From Flavobacterium sp. (GTDB lineage: Bacteria > Bacteroidota > Bacteroidia > Flavobacteriales > Flavobacteriaceae): a DNA stretch of 56,134 bases. Each line of letters begins with the position of its first letter. Position 1 is the stretch's first letter. Position numbers and translations under genes: made by a program. A model generated the notes under the pieces. It was not told where the DNA came from, ran no database searches, and was given only the letters and a program-made list of their open reading frames with translations. The DNA lies in NCBI GenBank assembly GCA_018883065.1, contig VEQT01000010.1, positions 1 through 56,134 on the forward strand, in the 5' to 3' direction. Positions 42,383-51,774 of this stretch are shown piece by piece.

Positions 42383-43612
42383 TTGTCTACCATCAATAAG
42401 TTAAAATTATTTAATGACCCGATTTACGGATTCATTTCTGTGCCCAGCCCTTTGCTGTTTGATTTGATACAACATCCGTATTTTCAACGCTTACGTCGCA
42501 TCTCGCAAATGGGATTATCTTATCTGGTCTATCCGGGTGCACACCATACGCGATTTCATCATGCCATTGGCAGCATGCATCTCATGCAAAAAGCGGTTGA
42601 AGTATTGCGATTTAAGGGAGTAATCATTTCAAAAGAAGAAGAAAACGCCTTGTATATCGCCATTTTGTTGCATGATATTGGCCACGGACCTTTTTCGCAC
42701 GCCTTGGAACATTCAATTGTAGAAGAGGTTAATCATGAATCCATTTCGCTTTTGTTTATGGAGCGATTGAATGAACTTTTTGATGGTCAATTAAGTTTGG
42801 CAATTGAGGTTTTTAAAGGCAATTATTCGCGTAGATTCTTACATCAACTCATTTCTAGTCAGTTGGATATGGACCGCATGGATTACTTGAATCGCGATAG
42901 TTTTTATTCGGGTGTGACTGAGGGAACCATCAGCTCTGACCGCTTGATACAAATGATGCACGTGGTTGACGATGTACTGGTGCTCGAAGAAAAAGGCATT
43001 TACTCGATTGAGAAATTCTTGATGGCCCGCCGATTAATGTATTGGCAAGCCTATTTGCATAAAACCAGTTTGGTGGCAGAGTTGATGCTCACCAAAACAT
43101 TAAAACGCGCCAAAGTGTTGATGCAAAAAGGCGTTTCGGTAGAGGCAAGCAAGCCGTTGCAGTATTTCATGAAGCAGTCCATTCCGATGGCTGCATTTAA
43201 TGAAGAAGTATTAAGTCAGTTTGCCCAACTAGATGATTATGATGTGATTAGTGCTTTAAAATCATGGCAATTTCACGACGATTTTATCCTGAGTACGTTG
43301 AGCAAAATGATCATCAATCGCGATTTATTAAAAATTAAATTGAGTGCGGATAAATTTTCAATTGAAACCGTACTGGGCTACAAAAATCAACTTTCTTCCT
43401 TGTATAATTTAAGCCTAGAGGAGTGCAATTATTTTATTTATAAGGGTAAAATTAAAAATCAAGCCTACAACAATACCTCCGAACCCATCCAGATTTTAAA
43501 AAAGGACAAAACCATCGAAGAGGTAATTGAAGTGTCTGATCAACTCAATTTAAAAGCCTTGGCTAAACCCGTTACAAAATATTACCTCTGTTTTCCAAAA
43601 CAACTGCTGTAA
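42383..43612 (+). CDS. HD-domain phosphohydrolase, TTG start
   Basis: 409 residues. HD metal motif HDIGHGPFSH, preceded by RLRRISQMGLSYLVYPGAHHTRFHH, places it with the dGTPase/SAMHD1-like HD hydrolases (YdhJ-type). The usual N-terminus NKLKLFNDPIYGFI follows a TTG codon. It stands in front of lpxD, an arrangement often seen in Flavobacteria. The nucleotide substrate is unknown. Confidence 0.88.
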   Translation: MSTINKLKLFNDPIYGFISVPSPLLFDLIQHPYFQRLRRISQMGLSYLVYPGAHHTRFHHAIGSMHLMQKAVEVLRFKGVIISKEEENALYIAILLHDIGHGPFSHALEHSIVEEVNHESISLLFMERLNELFDGQLSLAIEVFKGNYSRRFLHQLISSQLDMDRMDYLNRDSFYSGVTEGTISSDRLIQMMHVVDDVLVLEEKGIYSIEKFLMARRLMYWQAYLHKTSLVAELMLTKTLKRAKVLMQKGVSVEASKPLQYFMKQSIPMAAFNEEVLSQFAQLDDYDVISALKSWQFHDDFILSTLSKMIINRDLLKIKLSADKFSIETVLGYKNQLSSLYNLSLEECNYFIYKGKIKNQAYNNTSEPIQILKKDKTIEEVIEVSDQLNLKALAKPVTKYYLCFPKQLL

Positions 43613-43638
43613 AACGGCTATTTAAAATCAAATTTTTA

Positions 43639-43646
43639 TATTTTTG
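43639..43646 (+). promoter_or_regulatory. Predicted -7 box of the lpx gene cluster
   Basis: TATTTTTG matches TAnnTTTG and lies 90 bp before the lpxD ATG, giving a leader of about 80 bases. No -33 TTTG. Confidence 0.45.
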
Positions 43647-43736
43647 TCACGTTTAAAAAATGAGCTCGATTTATTCGCAAAGCTCCTATCAACACCCGTT
43701 TTAAGTTGATTTACTGAGGCGGTAAGAACCAAATAA

Positions 43737-44780
43737 ATGAAATTTACAGCAGCACAAATAGCGGCAATATTAGAAGGCGATGTAGTGGGAGATCCCAACG
43801 CAACAGTTTCTACACTTTCTAAAATTGAAGAAGGTTCTACCGGTTCACTTACTTTTTTATCCAATCCCAAATACGCCAACTACATTTATACTACGCAAGC
43901 AACCGTTACCATTGTTAATGCGAGTTTTGAGCCCGAAGCACCAATAAATACCACGATGATTAAGGTAGAAGATGCCTATTTGGCCTTTACTAAATTGTTG
44001 CAGTTTTATGACCAAGCCCGAAAAGGCAGCAAAAATGGCATTGAACAACCATCTGTAATTTCGGATAAAAGCACCTATGGCGAGGGTTTTTATTTGGGTA
44101 GTTTCAGTTATATAGGAACCAATGTGCAGATGGGAAACAATGTAAAAATTTACCCCAATTGTTACGTGGGTGATAATGTAGTGCTGGGTGATGACGTGAC
44201 TTTGTTTTCTGGCGCCAAAGTATACCACGATTGTTTAATTGGTAACGGCTGTGTGATTCATTCTAATGCAGTTGTAGGTGCCGATGGCTTTGGATTTGCT
44301 CCAGAAAAAGATGGCAGCTACAGCAAAATTCCTCAAATTGGCAATGTAATTTTAGAAGAACAAGTTGAAGTGGGTGCTTCAACAACCATTGATCGGGCTA
44401 CAATGGGATCAACCATTATCCGAAAAGGAGTCAAATTAGACAATCAAATTCAAATTGCACACAATGTTGAAATTGGTGAGGACACCGTAATTGCAGCTCA
44501 AACCGGAATTGCGGGATCAACCAAAATTGGAAAAAACTGCGTAATAGGCGGTCAAGTTGGATTTGCTGGACACATTACCGTTGGAAACAATGTGCGCATT
44601 CAAGCACAGTCGGGTGTGGGTCGTAACGTGAAAGATGGTGAGATTTTACAAGGAAGTCCAGCATTTACGTATAACGATTACAGCAAATCGTATGTGCATT
44701 TCAAAAATTTACCCAAGATCATCAACGAATTTGAAGCAATAAAAACGAATATAAATACTAAAAACAAGCAGAATGGTTAA
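43737..44780 (+). CDS. lpxD: LpxD, UDP-3-O-acylglucosamine N-acyltransferase
   Basis: 347 residues. Short N-terminal uridine-binding domain ([36 protein letters not shown]), then a left-handed beta helix of hexapeptide repeats, with the catalytic histidine in [22 protein letters not shown]. It adds the N-linked 3-hydroxyacyl chain of lipid A. It overlaps lpxC-fabZ by eight bases. Confidence 0.95.
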   Translation: MKFTAAQIAAILEGDVVGDPNATVSTLSKIEEGSTGSLTFLSNPKYANYIYTTQATVTIVNASFEPEAPINTTMIKVEDAYLAFTKLLQFYDQARKGSKNGIEQPSVISDKSTYGEGFYLGSFSYIGTNVQMGNNVKIYPNCYVGDNVVLGDDVTLFSGAKVYHDCLIGNGCVIHSNAVVGADGFGFAPEKDGSYSKIPQIGNVILEEQVEVGASTTIDRATMGSTIIRKGVKLDNQIQIAHNVEIGEDTVIAAQTGIAGSTKIGKNCVIGGQVGFAGHITVGNNVRIQAQSGVGRNVKDGEILQGSPAFTYNDYSKSYVHFKNLPKIINEFEAIKTNINTKNKQNG

Positions 44781-46161
44781 GCAAACAACCATACAATCAG
44801 AGGTTACTCTTTCAGGTGTGGGTTTACACACTGGAAAAGAAGTAACCATGACATTCAAGCCGGCTCCGATTAATAATGGTTTTACCTTTGTACGAGTAGA
44901 TTTAGAGGGTCAACCCATCATTGAGGCCGATGCCAATTATGTAGTAAACACCCAACGCGGCACCAATTTAGAAAAATTGGGCGTTAAGATTCAAACCTCA
45001 GAACACGTTTTGGCTGCTTTTGTGGGTTTGGATGTAGACAATGTGATTATTGAATTGAACGCTTCAGAGCCACCCATTATGGATGGTTCTTCCAAATATT
45101 TTATTGAAGCCATAGAAAAAGCGGGCATCATAGAACAAGATGCCGAACGCAAGTATTATGTGGTTAAAGAGGTAATTTCATATTCTGACGAAGCGACTGG
45201 TAGTGAGATTTTGGTGATGCCTTGTGATGATTATCAAATTACTGCAATGGTTGATTTTGGAACCAAAGTACTAGGTACTCAAAATGCAACCATGAAAAGC
45301 ATTTCGCAGTTTAAAGATGAAATATCCAATGCCAGAACGTTTAGCTTCTTGCATGAATTAGAATCGTTGTTGCAACACGGCTTAATTAAAGGTGGTGATT
45401 TGAATAACGCCATTGTGTATGTTGACAAAGAGATTTCTGAAAGCACTATGGAAAGCCTAAAAGTGGCTTTTGGTAAAGACGAAATAACCGTAAAACCCAA
45501 CGGGATTTTAGACAATCTCACGTTGCATTACCCCAACGAAGCAGCACGTCATAAACTCTTAGATGTAGTGGGTGATTTGGCACTTATTGGTACCCGAATC
45601 AAAGGAAAGGTTATAGCCAACAAACCAGGGCATTTTGTGAATACACAATTTGCCAAAAAGATGGCCAAAATCATCAAGATAGAGCAACGTAACCAAGTTC
45701 CGGCTTATGATTTAAACCAAGAGCCCCTCATGGATATCCACAAAATCATGAGCATGTTGCCTCACCGTCCACCGTTTTTATTGGTAGACAAGATTTTTGA
45801 ATTGTCTGAAACCCATGTGGTAGGATTAAAAAATGTTACCATGAACGAGCCGTTCTTTGTCGGTCATTTTCCCAATGCACCGGTAATGCCAGGTGTATTA
45901 ATCGTGGAGGCTATGGCACAAACCGGTGGAATTTTGGTGTTGAGTACCGTTCCGGATCCGGAAAATTATTTGACGTTTTTCATGAAAATAGACAATGTCA
46001 AATTCAAACACAAAGTGCTTCCTGGAGATACTTTGATATTTAAATGTGAACTCATTACCCCAATACGTCGTGGTATTTGTCATATGCAAGCCAATGCATA
46101 CGCAAACGGCAAATTGGTTGCCGAAGCCGAATTGATGGCGCAAATCGCAAAAAAACAATAA
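44773..46161 (+). CDS. Bifunctional LpxC deacetylase / FabZ dehydratase
   Basis: 462 residues. N-terminal LpxC (about 1-300) with zinc ligands in SEHVLAAF and [13 protein letters not shown]-terminal FabZ (about 315-462) with [13 protein letters not shown] and [20 protein letters not shown]. The fusion joins the committed step of lipid A synthesis with 3-hydroxyacyl-ACP dehydration, which compete for the same precursor, and is typical of Bacteroidota. Confidence 0.96.
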   Translation: MVKQTTIQSEVTLSGVGLHTGKEVTMTFKPAPINNGFTFVRVDLEGQPIIEADANYVVNTQRGTNLEKLGVKIQTSEHVLAAFVGLDVDNVIIELNASEPPIMDGSSKYFIEAIEKAGIIEQDAERKYYVVKEVISYSDEATGSEILVMPCDDYQITAMVDFGTKVLGTQNATMKSISQFKDEISNARTFSFLHELESLLQHGLIKGGDLNNAIVYVDKEISESTMESLKVAFGKDEITVKPNGILDNLTLHYPNEAARHKLLDVVGDLALIGTRIKGKVIANKPGHFVNTQFAKKMAKIIKIEQRNQVPAYDLNQEPLMDIHKIMSMLPHRPPFLLVDKIFELSETHVVGLKNVTMNEPFFVGHFPNAPVMPGVLIVEAMAQTGGILVLSTVPDPENYLTFFMKIDNVKFKHKVLPGDTLIFKCELITPIRRGICHMQANAYANGKLVAEAELMAQIAKKQ

Positions 46162-46173
46162 ACAGAACAGCAC

Positions 46174-46959
46174 ATGAATCAACCATTAGCATATGTTCAT
46201 CCAGGCGCAAAAATTGCCAAAAACGTAGTAATAGAACCGTTCACAACAATCCATAATAATGTGGTTATTGGAGATGGAACTTGGATTGGATCTAACGTGA
46301 CCATCATGGAAGGCGCACGTATTGGAAAAAATTGCAATATATTCCCAGGAGCAGTTATTTCAGCTGTTCCGCAAGATTTGAAATTTGGCGGCGAAGATTC
46401 CTTAGCCATCATTGGTGACAATTGCACCATACGAGAATGTGTAACCATAAACCGTGGTACCATTGCTTCGGGTCAAACCACCATTGGTAACAATTGTTTA
46501 GTTATGGCTACGGCACACATTGCGCACGATTGCCACATAGGTGATAACGCAATTATTGTAAATGGCGTAGCACTTGCTGGACACGTAACGGTGGGGAATT
46601 TTGCCATTATTGGGGGATTGGCAGCCATTCATCAATTCATTCACGTGGGTGATCACGCGATGGTTTCCGGAGGATCTTTAGTTCGTAAAGACGTTCCTCC
46701 CTATACCAAAGCGGCCAAAGAGCCTTTGTCTTACGTGGGTATTAACTCCGTTGGTTTGCGTCGCAGAGGATTTACGACCGAGAAAATCAGGGAAATTCAA
46801 GACATTTACCGCATCTTATACCAAAAAAATTACAATACTTCTCAAGCGGTAAGTATCATTGAAGCCGAAATGGAAGCCACACCAGAGCGCGATGAAATCC
46901 TCGATTTTATTCGAAATTCTTCCCGTGGAATTATGAAAGGCTATTCTGGAAATTATTAG
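46174..46959 (+). CDS. lpxA: LpxA, UDP-GlcNAc acyltransferase
   Basis: 261 residues, standard length. Hexapeptide beta helix opening with YVHPGAKIAKNVVIEPF, catalytic histidine in ATAHIAHDCHIGD, and the C-terminal helical part (GLRRRGFTTEKI). First acyl transfer of lipid A. It starts 12 bp after lpxC-fabZ. Confidence 0.96.
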   Translation: MNQPLAYVHPGAKIAKNVVIEPFTTIHNNVVIGDGTWIGSNVTIMEGARIGKNCNIFPGAVISAVPQDLKFGGEDSLAIIGDNCTIRECVTINRGTIASGQTTIGNNCLVMATAHIAHDCHIGDNAIIVNGVALAGHVTVGNFAIIGGLAAIHQFIHVGDHAMVSGGSLVRKDVPPYTKAAKEPLSYVGINSVGLRRRGFTTEKIREIQDIYRILYQKNYNTSQAVSIIEAEMEATPERDEILDFIRNSSRGIMKGYSGNY

Positions 46960-47016
46960 TATCAACTCGACTCTAACATTTGAAAAAAATTAAAATCATT
47001 TAACAAAAAATAAAAA

Positions 47017-47583
47017 ATGGCAAGTACTTCAGACATCAAAAACGGATTGTGTATCAAATACAACAACGACATTTATAAAATCATCGAATTTTTACACGTA
47101 AAACCAGGAAAAGGGCCTGCTTTTGTGCGTACCAAATTGAAAAGTTTAACCAATGGAAAAGTGTTGGACAACACCTTTTCGGCTGGACACAAAATTGACG
47201 AAGTGCGAGTAGAAAACCATAAATTTCAATTTCTGTATCCTGAAGGGAATTTGTTTCATTTCATGAATGTGGAGTCGTTTGAGCAAATTTCATTAAATAA
47301 AGACATTTTGGATTCGCCCGAATTATTGAAAGAAGGAGAAAATGTAATGGTGAGTATCAATACCGAAACCGATTTGCCTTTGTCTGTTGACATGCCAGCT
47401 TCGGTAGTATTGGAAGTAACCTATGCCGAACCAGGTGTAAAAGGAAACACGGCAACGAATGCAACCAAATCAGCTACAGTAGAAACAGGTGCACAAGTTA
47501 ATGTACCCTTATTTATCAACGAAGGCGATAAAATTAAAATTGAAACCGCTACCGGAAATTACATGGAGCGCGTGAAAGAGTAA
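47017..47583 (+). CDS. efp: Elongation factor P
   Basis: 188 residues, three beta-barrel domains. Tip loop HVKPGKGPAFVRTKLK carries the lysine normally modified in EF-P. C-terminal GDKIKIETATGNYMERVKE is typical. EF-P relieves ribosomes stalled on polyproline. It lies inside the lpx cluster, as in other Flavobacteria. Confidence 0.95.
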   Translation: MASTSDIKNGLCIKYNNDIYKIIEFLHVKPGKGPAFVRTKLKSLTNGKVLDNTFSAGHKIDEVRVENHKFQFLYPEGNLFHFMNVESFEQISLNKDILDSPELLKEGENVMVSINTETDLPLSVDMPASVVLEVTYAEPGVKGNTATNATKSATVETGAQVNVPLFINEGDKIKIETATGNYMERVKE

Positions 47584-47594
47584 GCTAAAAGCAT

Positions 47595-48524
47595 ATGAAA
47601 TTCAATCGCGCACATACTTTACAAGAAATTGCTGAAATCATTGGATGCTCCTATGTGGGTCCCAATGATTTTCCCGTATTTGGTATGAACGAAATACATG
47701 TGGTTACACCAGGTGACATTGTTTTTGTTGATCACCCCAAATACTATGACAAAGCCTTGCAATCGGCGGCAACTATTGTATTAATCAATAAAGAAGTGGA
47801 ATGTCCAGCAGGAAAAGCGCTCTTAATTTCGGATGATCCATTTCGCGATTTTAATACACTCACGCAACATTTTATGCCTTTTGTTTCGGCACAAGCAGCC
47901 ATTTCGGCCAGTGCTCAAATTGGCGAAGGAACGGTAATTCAACCCAATTGTTTTGTAGGAAATCAGGTAAAAATTGGCCGCAATTGTTTGATTCATGCCA
48001 ATGTAACCATTTACGATCATACTGTAATTGGCGATAATGTGGTTATTCATTCGGGTACTGTTTTGGGCGCTGATGCTTTTTATTACAAAAAACGTCCAGA
48101 AGGATTTGATCAATTGCTTTCAGGTGGTCGTGTGGTGATAGAAGATCAGGTAGGAATTGGCGCACTATGTACAATTGATAAAGGCGTTACCGGCGATACA
48201 ACCATTGGGTGGGGAACCAAAATTGACAATCAAGTACATGTGGGTCACGATACCGTGATTGGAAAAAAATGCCTCATCGCTTCCCAAACGGGAATTGCGG
48301 GTTGTGTGATCATCAAAGACGAAGTAACCTTATGGGGTCAAGTGGGCACTACAAGTGGAATAACCATCGGCGAAAAAGCCGTTATATTAGGCCAAACAGG
48401 TGTGACCAAGTCGGTAGAAGGAGGCAAAACCTATTTTGGTACACCCATCGAAGAATCGCGTGAAAAATTAAAACAGTTGGCCAATATTAAACGCATACCA
48501 GAACTACTAACAAAATTAAAATAA
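47595..48524 (+). CDS. Second LpxD-like hexapeptide acyltransferase
   Basis: 309 residues. It has the LpxD layout: N-terminal domain (LQEIAEIIGCSYVGPNDFPV, DHPKYYDKAL), then a hexapeptide helix with VHVGHDTVIGKKCLIASQTGIAG containing the conserved histidine. It differs clearly from the lpxD gene 3 kb upstream. Flavobacteria often carry this paralogue next to efp. It may acylate another sugar nucleotide; substrate not known. Confidence 0.85.
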   Translation: MKFNRAHTLQEIAEIIGCSYVGPNDFPVFGMNEIHVVTPGDIVFVDHPKYYDKALQSAATIVLINKEVECPAGKALLISDDPFRDFNTLTQHFMPFVSAQAAISASAQIGEGTVIQPNCFVGNQVKIGRNCLIHANVTIYDHTVIGDNVVIHSGTVLGADAFYYKKRPEGFDQLLSGGRVVIEDQVGIGALCTIDKGVTGDTTIGWGTKIDNQVHVGHDTVIGKKCLIASQTGIAGCVIIKDEVTLWGQVGTTSGITIGEKAVILGQTGVTKSVEGGKTYFGTPIEESREKLKQLANIKRIPELLTKLK

Positions 48525-48525
48525 G

Positions 48526-48888
48526 ATGTCTGCCAAGAAAATTGTACTTGATTTTTACAAATCAGATGCATTGATTAATCCTGAAGTCATGGAGACTTTT
48601 TTGCATCCAGCTATTCAAGTAGAATGGCGAAGTAGCCGAGGAACCATCAATATGGATCGGCAAGATATATTGGAATTGGCTTCCGAATTGGGAAAAGCTT
48701 ATGTGCGATCAAAGGTGAGAATTAGTCAATTGGTTAAAGAAGGAGATACCGTTGCTGTGTACTATTCTCACTATATTAAAACGGTAGAAAATCCAAGAGA
48801 AGAGATGTTATTGGCACACTTTATGGCCTTCTGGGAAGTAAAAGATAACCAATTATATAAAGGATATCAGATAAGTCAATTGCCTTAA
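48526..48888 (+). CDS. SnoaL-like/NTF2-fold small protein
   Basis: 120 residues. IVLDFYKSDALINPEVMETFLHP at the start and the VEWRSSRG and LLAHFMAFWEVKDNQLYKGYQISQ segments suit the NTF2-like cone fold of SnoaL-type proteins. It follows the LpxD-like gene by one base. Function unknown. Confidence 0.75.
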   Translation: MSAKKIVLDFYKSDALINPEVMETFLHPAIQVEWRSSRGTINMDRQDILELASELGKAYVRSKVRISQLVKEGDTVAVYYSHYIKTVENPREEMLLAHFMAFWEVKDNQLYKGYQISQLP

Positions 48889-48908
48889 CCAATTTCATTA
48901 AAAAAAAC

Positions 48909-48939
48909 TTTAAAAGTAAGTACCAAAACCTTACTTTTG
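48909..48939 (+). promoter_or_regulatory. sucD promoter with an embedded perfect 9-bp inverted repeat
   Basis: TTTA (48909-48912) and TACTTTTG (48932-48939) are exactly 19 bp apart, near the Bacteroidota consensus. AAAAGTAAG (48912-48920) and CTTACTTTT (48930-48938) form a perfect inverted repeat across the spacer and the -7 box. Confidence 0.65.
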
Positions 48940-48973
48940 CCAAGCATTTTTCAAATCAAATAGATAACAAATC

Positions 48974-49846
48974 ATGAGTGTTTTAGTTAATAAAGATTCC
49001 AAAATTATTGTTCAAGGATTTACAGGTAGCGAAGGAACTTTCCACGCATCTCAAATGATCGAATACGGAACCAATGTAGTAGGAGGAGTAACACCCGGAA
49101 AAGGTGGAAGTACGCATTTAGATCGTCCGGTTTTTAATACCGTAAAAGATGCCGTAGACAAAGCTGGAGCTGATACCACTATTATTTTTGTACCACCCGC
49201 TTTTGCAGCTGATGCCATTATGGAAGCGGCCGATGCTGGAATCAAAGTGATTATTACCATTACTGAAGGTATTCCTGTGGCCGATATGATTCGCGCCAAC
49301 AACTACATCAAAGAAAGAAATTGTACACTCATAGGACCCAACTGTCCCGGAGTAATTACTCCTGGTGAAGCCAAAGTAGGGATTATGCCCGGATTTGTTT
49401 TCAAAAAAGGAACAGTAGGAATCGTATCAAAATCAGGAACCTTAACTTATGAAGCAGCTGACCAAGTAGTGAAACAAGGTATGGGAATTACTACCGCTAT
49501 TGGTATTGGAGGAGATCCAATTATAGGAACGACAACCAAACAAGCGGTTGAATTGTTGATGAATGATCCTGAAACCAAATGCATTGTAATGATTGGTGAA
49601 ATTGGTGGACAATTAGAAGCGGATGCCGCCAAATGGATAAAAGCCGATGGCAATCGCAAACCGGTTGTTGGTTTTATTGCAGGAGAAACGGCTCCAAAAG
49701 GAAGAACGATGGGTCACGCCGGTGCAATTGTTGGTGGATCTGACGATACGGCTGAAGCCAAAAAACGCATCATGCGCGAGAATGGAATTCACGTTGTAGA
49801 TTCTCCAGCAGAAATTGGCAAAAAAGTAAAAGAAATTATGGGATAA
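48974..49846 (+). CDS. sucD: Succinyl-CoA synthetase alpha subunit
   Basis: 290 residues. CoA-binding N-terminal domain ([19 protein letters not shown]), the [20 protein letters not shown] segment and the phospho-histidine loop [12 protein letters not shown]-cycle enzyme; the beta subunit gene sucC is not in the window. Own promoter and terminator. Confidence 0.97.
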   Translation: MSVLVNKDSKIIVQGFTGSEGTFHASQMIEYGTNVVGGVTPGKGGSTHLDRPVFNTVKDAVDKAGADTTIIFVPPAFAADAIMEAADAGIKVIITITEGIPVADMIRANNYIKERNCTLIGPNCPGVITPGEAKVGIMPGFVFKKGTVGIVSKSGTLTYEAADQVVKQGMGITTAIGIGGDPIIGTTTKQAVELLMNDPETKCIVMIGEIGGQLEADAAKWIKADGNRKPVVGFIAGETAPKGRTMGHAGAIVGGSDDTAEAKKRIMRENGIHVVDSPAEIGKKVKEIMG

Positions 49847-49869
49847 TTTATCCTCAATCATAATCTATG

Positions 49870-49900
49870 ATAGCCCTAGTTACATAGGGCTATTTTTTTT
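49870..49900 (+). terminator. Terminator of sucD
   Basis: ATAGCCCTA and TAGGGCTAT pair perfectly with a six-base loop, followed by a run of T. Confidence 0.9.
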
Positions 49901-49917
49901 AATCAAGAAAAAAACGT

Positions 49918-50343
49918 ATGTACAAAGAACTGACCAAATTTAAATCGACCAATCATTTTATATTTACGCCCGATGATCAATTAGAAAACCAATGCAATGC
50001 TTCTGAAGGTAGTGGTGTTTTTTTAGTTTTTCAAGTAGATGGAGATCAGAAACAACTTATCATGGTAGGTTCAACCGGAACGGTACAAAATGACGGGACC
50101 TTAAAAAGTAAAAATGGGGGCTTATATGACAAGATTGTCAATGGTCATCAATTTGCCAAAACAGGTCGAAAATATTCGTGGCCTAGCCAAATGAAACTCG
50201 AAAATATAGAAGTACTTGAAGTGCATTGGTTTGAAACCTTTGGAGGCAAACACAAAGTAATACCAACCTATGTTGAAGGCCAAATTCTTCAGATACACCT
50301 GAATGAGTTTGGATGTCTTCCCAAATGGAACATCGCTTTTTAA
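49918..50343 (+). CDS. Hypothetical protein, possibly GIY-YIG-like
   Basis: 141 residues, no signal peptide. SGVFLVFQVDGDQKQLIMVGSTGTV followed by GGLYDKIVNGHQF resembles the GVYxI / YIGxSG core and following helix of GIY-YIG nucleases in a weakened form, with SWPSQMKLENIEVLEVHW later. No catalytic set can be confirmed. It sits alone between two terminators. Confidence 0.55.
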   Translation: MYKELTKFKSTNHFIFTPDDQLENQCNASEGSGVFLVFQVDGDQKQLIMVGSTGTVQNDGTLKSKNGGLYDKIVNGHQFAKTGRKYSWPSQMKLENIEVLEVHWFETFGGKHKVIPTYVEGQILQIHLNEFGCLPKWNIAF

Positions 50344-50348
50344 TAAAT

Positions 50349-50386
50349 AAAAAATGCCCCAAGAGTTTAACTTTTAGGGCATTTTT
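50349..50386. terminator. Bidirectional terminator between converging genes
   Basis: AAAAATGCCC and GGGCATTTTT pair over ten bases around a 17-base loop. A on one side and T on the other serve both the plus-strand gene ending at 50343 and the minus-strand gene ending at 50400. Confidence 0.8.
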
Positions 50387-50399
50387 CTTGAAGTAAAGG

Positions 50400-51773
50400 T
50401 TATTTACTGATAATCACCTTAACTGTTATTGGTTCTTTGCCCATGGCAACCCGCACAAAATAAATACCATTGTATAAACTGGTTGTATCAAAATAACACA
50501 TGGTGCTTCCCTGAACCACTTGGGTTGAGGCTATTACTCTGCCCAGTGTATCAATTAATTCTACCGATTGATTTTTTGGTACCAATTGACCAAGTTGCAC
50601 CGCAATAAAATCACTCGCAGGGTTTGGATAGACCATGAGGTCATTTTCTTGCAGATCAAATGCGGTTGAGGCCAAAGCCGGATTGTAGGTTGTAGTCGGT
50701 TCGGTAATACTCGTTACTTTCGTACCACTTTTTACACCATAAAAAGTAGGCCCAACTGCATAAGGATAAGCCGAGTTATGATTGACATCTACTGTGGTAA
50801 AATAGGCATAAATTCCATTGGGGTAATCGGGGGTTATGCAAAAACGACCGTTGTGTACATCCAAGTAAGTTGGGTCTGAAGGGTGTGCAACATATTCATA
50901 ATCTTCTTTAAAATATCCCAAGGGATATTGTGTACTTACAGCGGGTCCACTGGCTACAGTTGCTCCTGTGGGCGAAGTGGTGCGAGTCGTCATATTGCGC
51001 AATTGGTAGCTTGATTTCATGCGGGTAATTCCTCCAGTTCCATCGGTATTGGCATAGGCATAGGCACCGTAGATAGGGAATCCATCAGCAGCAAATCCGA
51101 TTAATGGCGAATGTTCATTGGTATTGATTACATATAATCCATCAGCAGGATACAAATTACAAACCGTAGAAATCACAACTAAGTCTAAGTTAAACGCACT
51201 TGGATTTTGGTGGTGGTGGTAATTCCCGTTGGCCGGATGTGCCTTGGCGCAATCAAACCCTCCTTTTTCGGCCAAGACCGCATCGCGATTCCAAGCCTGA
51301 GTAGTTCCGGGTCCGCCTGGACATTGCGACATGCCAGGAAGTGGGCCACATAAGGAATTGCTATTTGAATTCCAAGCAACTCCATCGCGGTAATCAAATA
51401 GCGCTACGCCGTTGATGAATTGACCAATATTTCCTCCTGTTGTAGAAGATAAAGTACCTGTATTTTGCTGCGGATTCAATGGTAATTTGAATATCGCATT
51501 TTGGGCAGAAGCCAATGAGGGGTTGCCATCTAGAAATGGCCCAGTAATGTATGACGGAATTCCATTGGTACTCATGTACACCCAATTGGTGCTGTATTGC
51601 ACATTTTGTACATTGGCCAATACGGCATCGTTGATGGGAGTTGAATTTCCCGAAACATAATGTCGTCCGGTAATTCCTGTAGTATTACGCAGCCATTTGG
51701 TGATAATCGGATTGGTTTGTGCAAAGCCAATTTGACAAAGTATACATGCGCTAATGAATGCTAATTTCCTCAT
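50400..51773 (-). CDS. YHYH-domain secreted protein with T9SS sorting tail
   Basis: 457 residues. Signal peptide (cleavage near GFAQ). The YHYH domain is seen as GNYHHHQNP, then GFAADGFPIYG and LDVHNGRFCITPDYPNGIYAYF. The end, from LMVYPNPASDFIAV to ITVKVIISK, is a type A T9SS sorting domain. YHYH proteins often occur near metal-related or CotH genes; a metal-binding role for the His cluster is inferred. It starts one base after the CotH gene. Confidence 0.85.
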   Translation of the reverse strand: MRKLAFISACILCQIGFAQTNPIITKWLRNTTGITGRHYVSGNSTPINDAVLANVQNVQYSTNWVYMSTNGIPSYITGPFLDGNPSLASAQNAIFKLPLNPQQNTGTLSSTTGGNIGQFINGVALFDYRDGVAWNSNSNSLCGPLPGMSQCPGGPGTTQAWNRDAVLAEKGGFDCAKAHPANGNYHHHQNPSAFNLDLVVISTVCNLYPADGLYVINTNEHSPLIGFAADGFPIYGAYAYANTDGTGGITRMKSSYQLRNMTTRTTSPTGATVASGPAVSTQYPLGYFKEDYEYVAHPSDPTYLDVHNGRFCITPDYPNGIYAYFTTVDVNHNSAYPYAVGPTFYGVKSGTKVTSITEPTTTYNPALASTAFDLQENDLMVYPNPASDFIAVQLGQLVPKNQSVELIDTLGRVIASTQVVQGSTMCYFDTTSLYNGIYFVRVAMGKEPITVKVIISK

Positions 51774-51774
51774 C

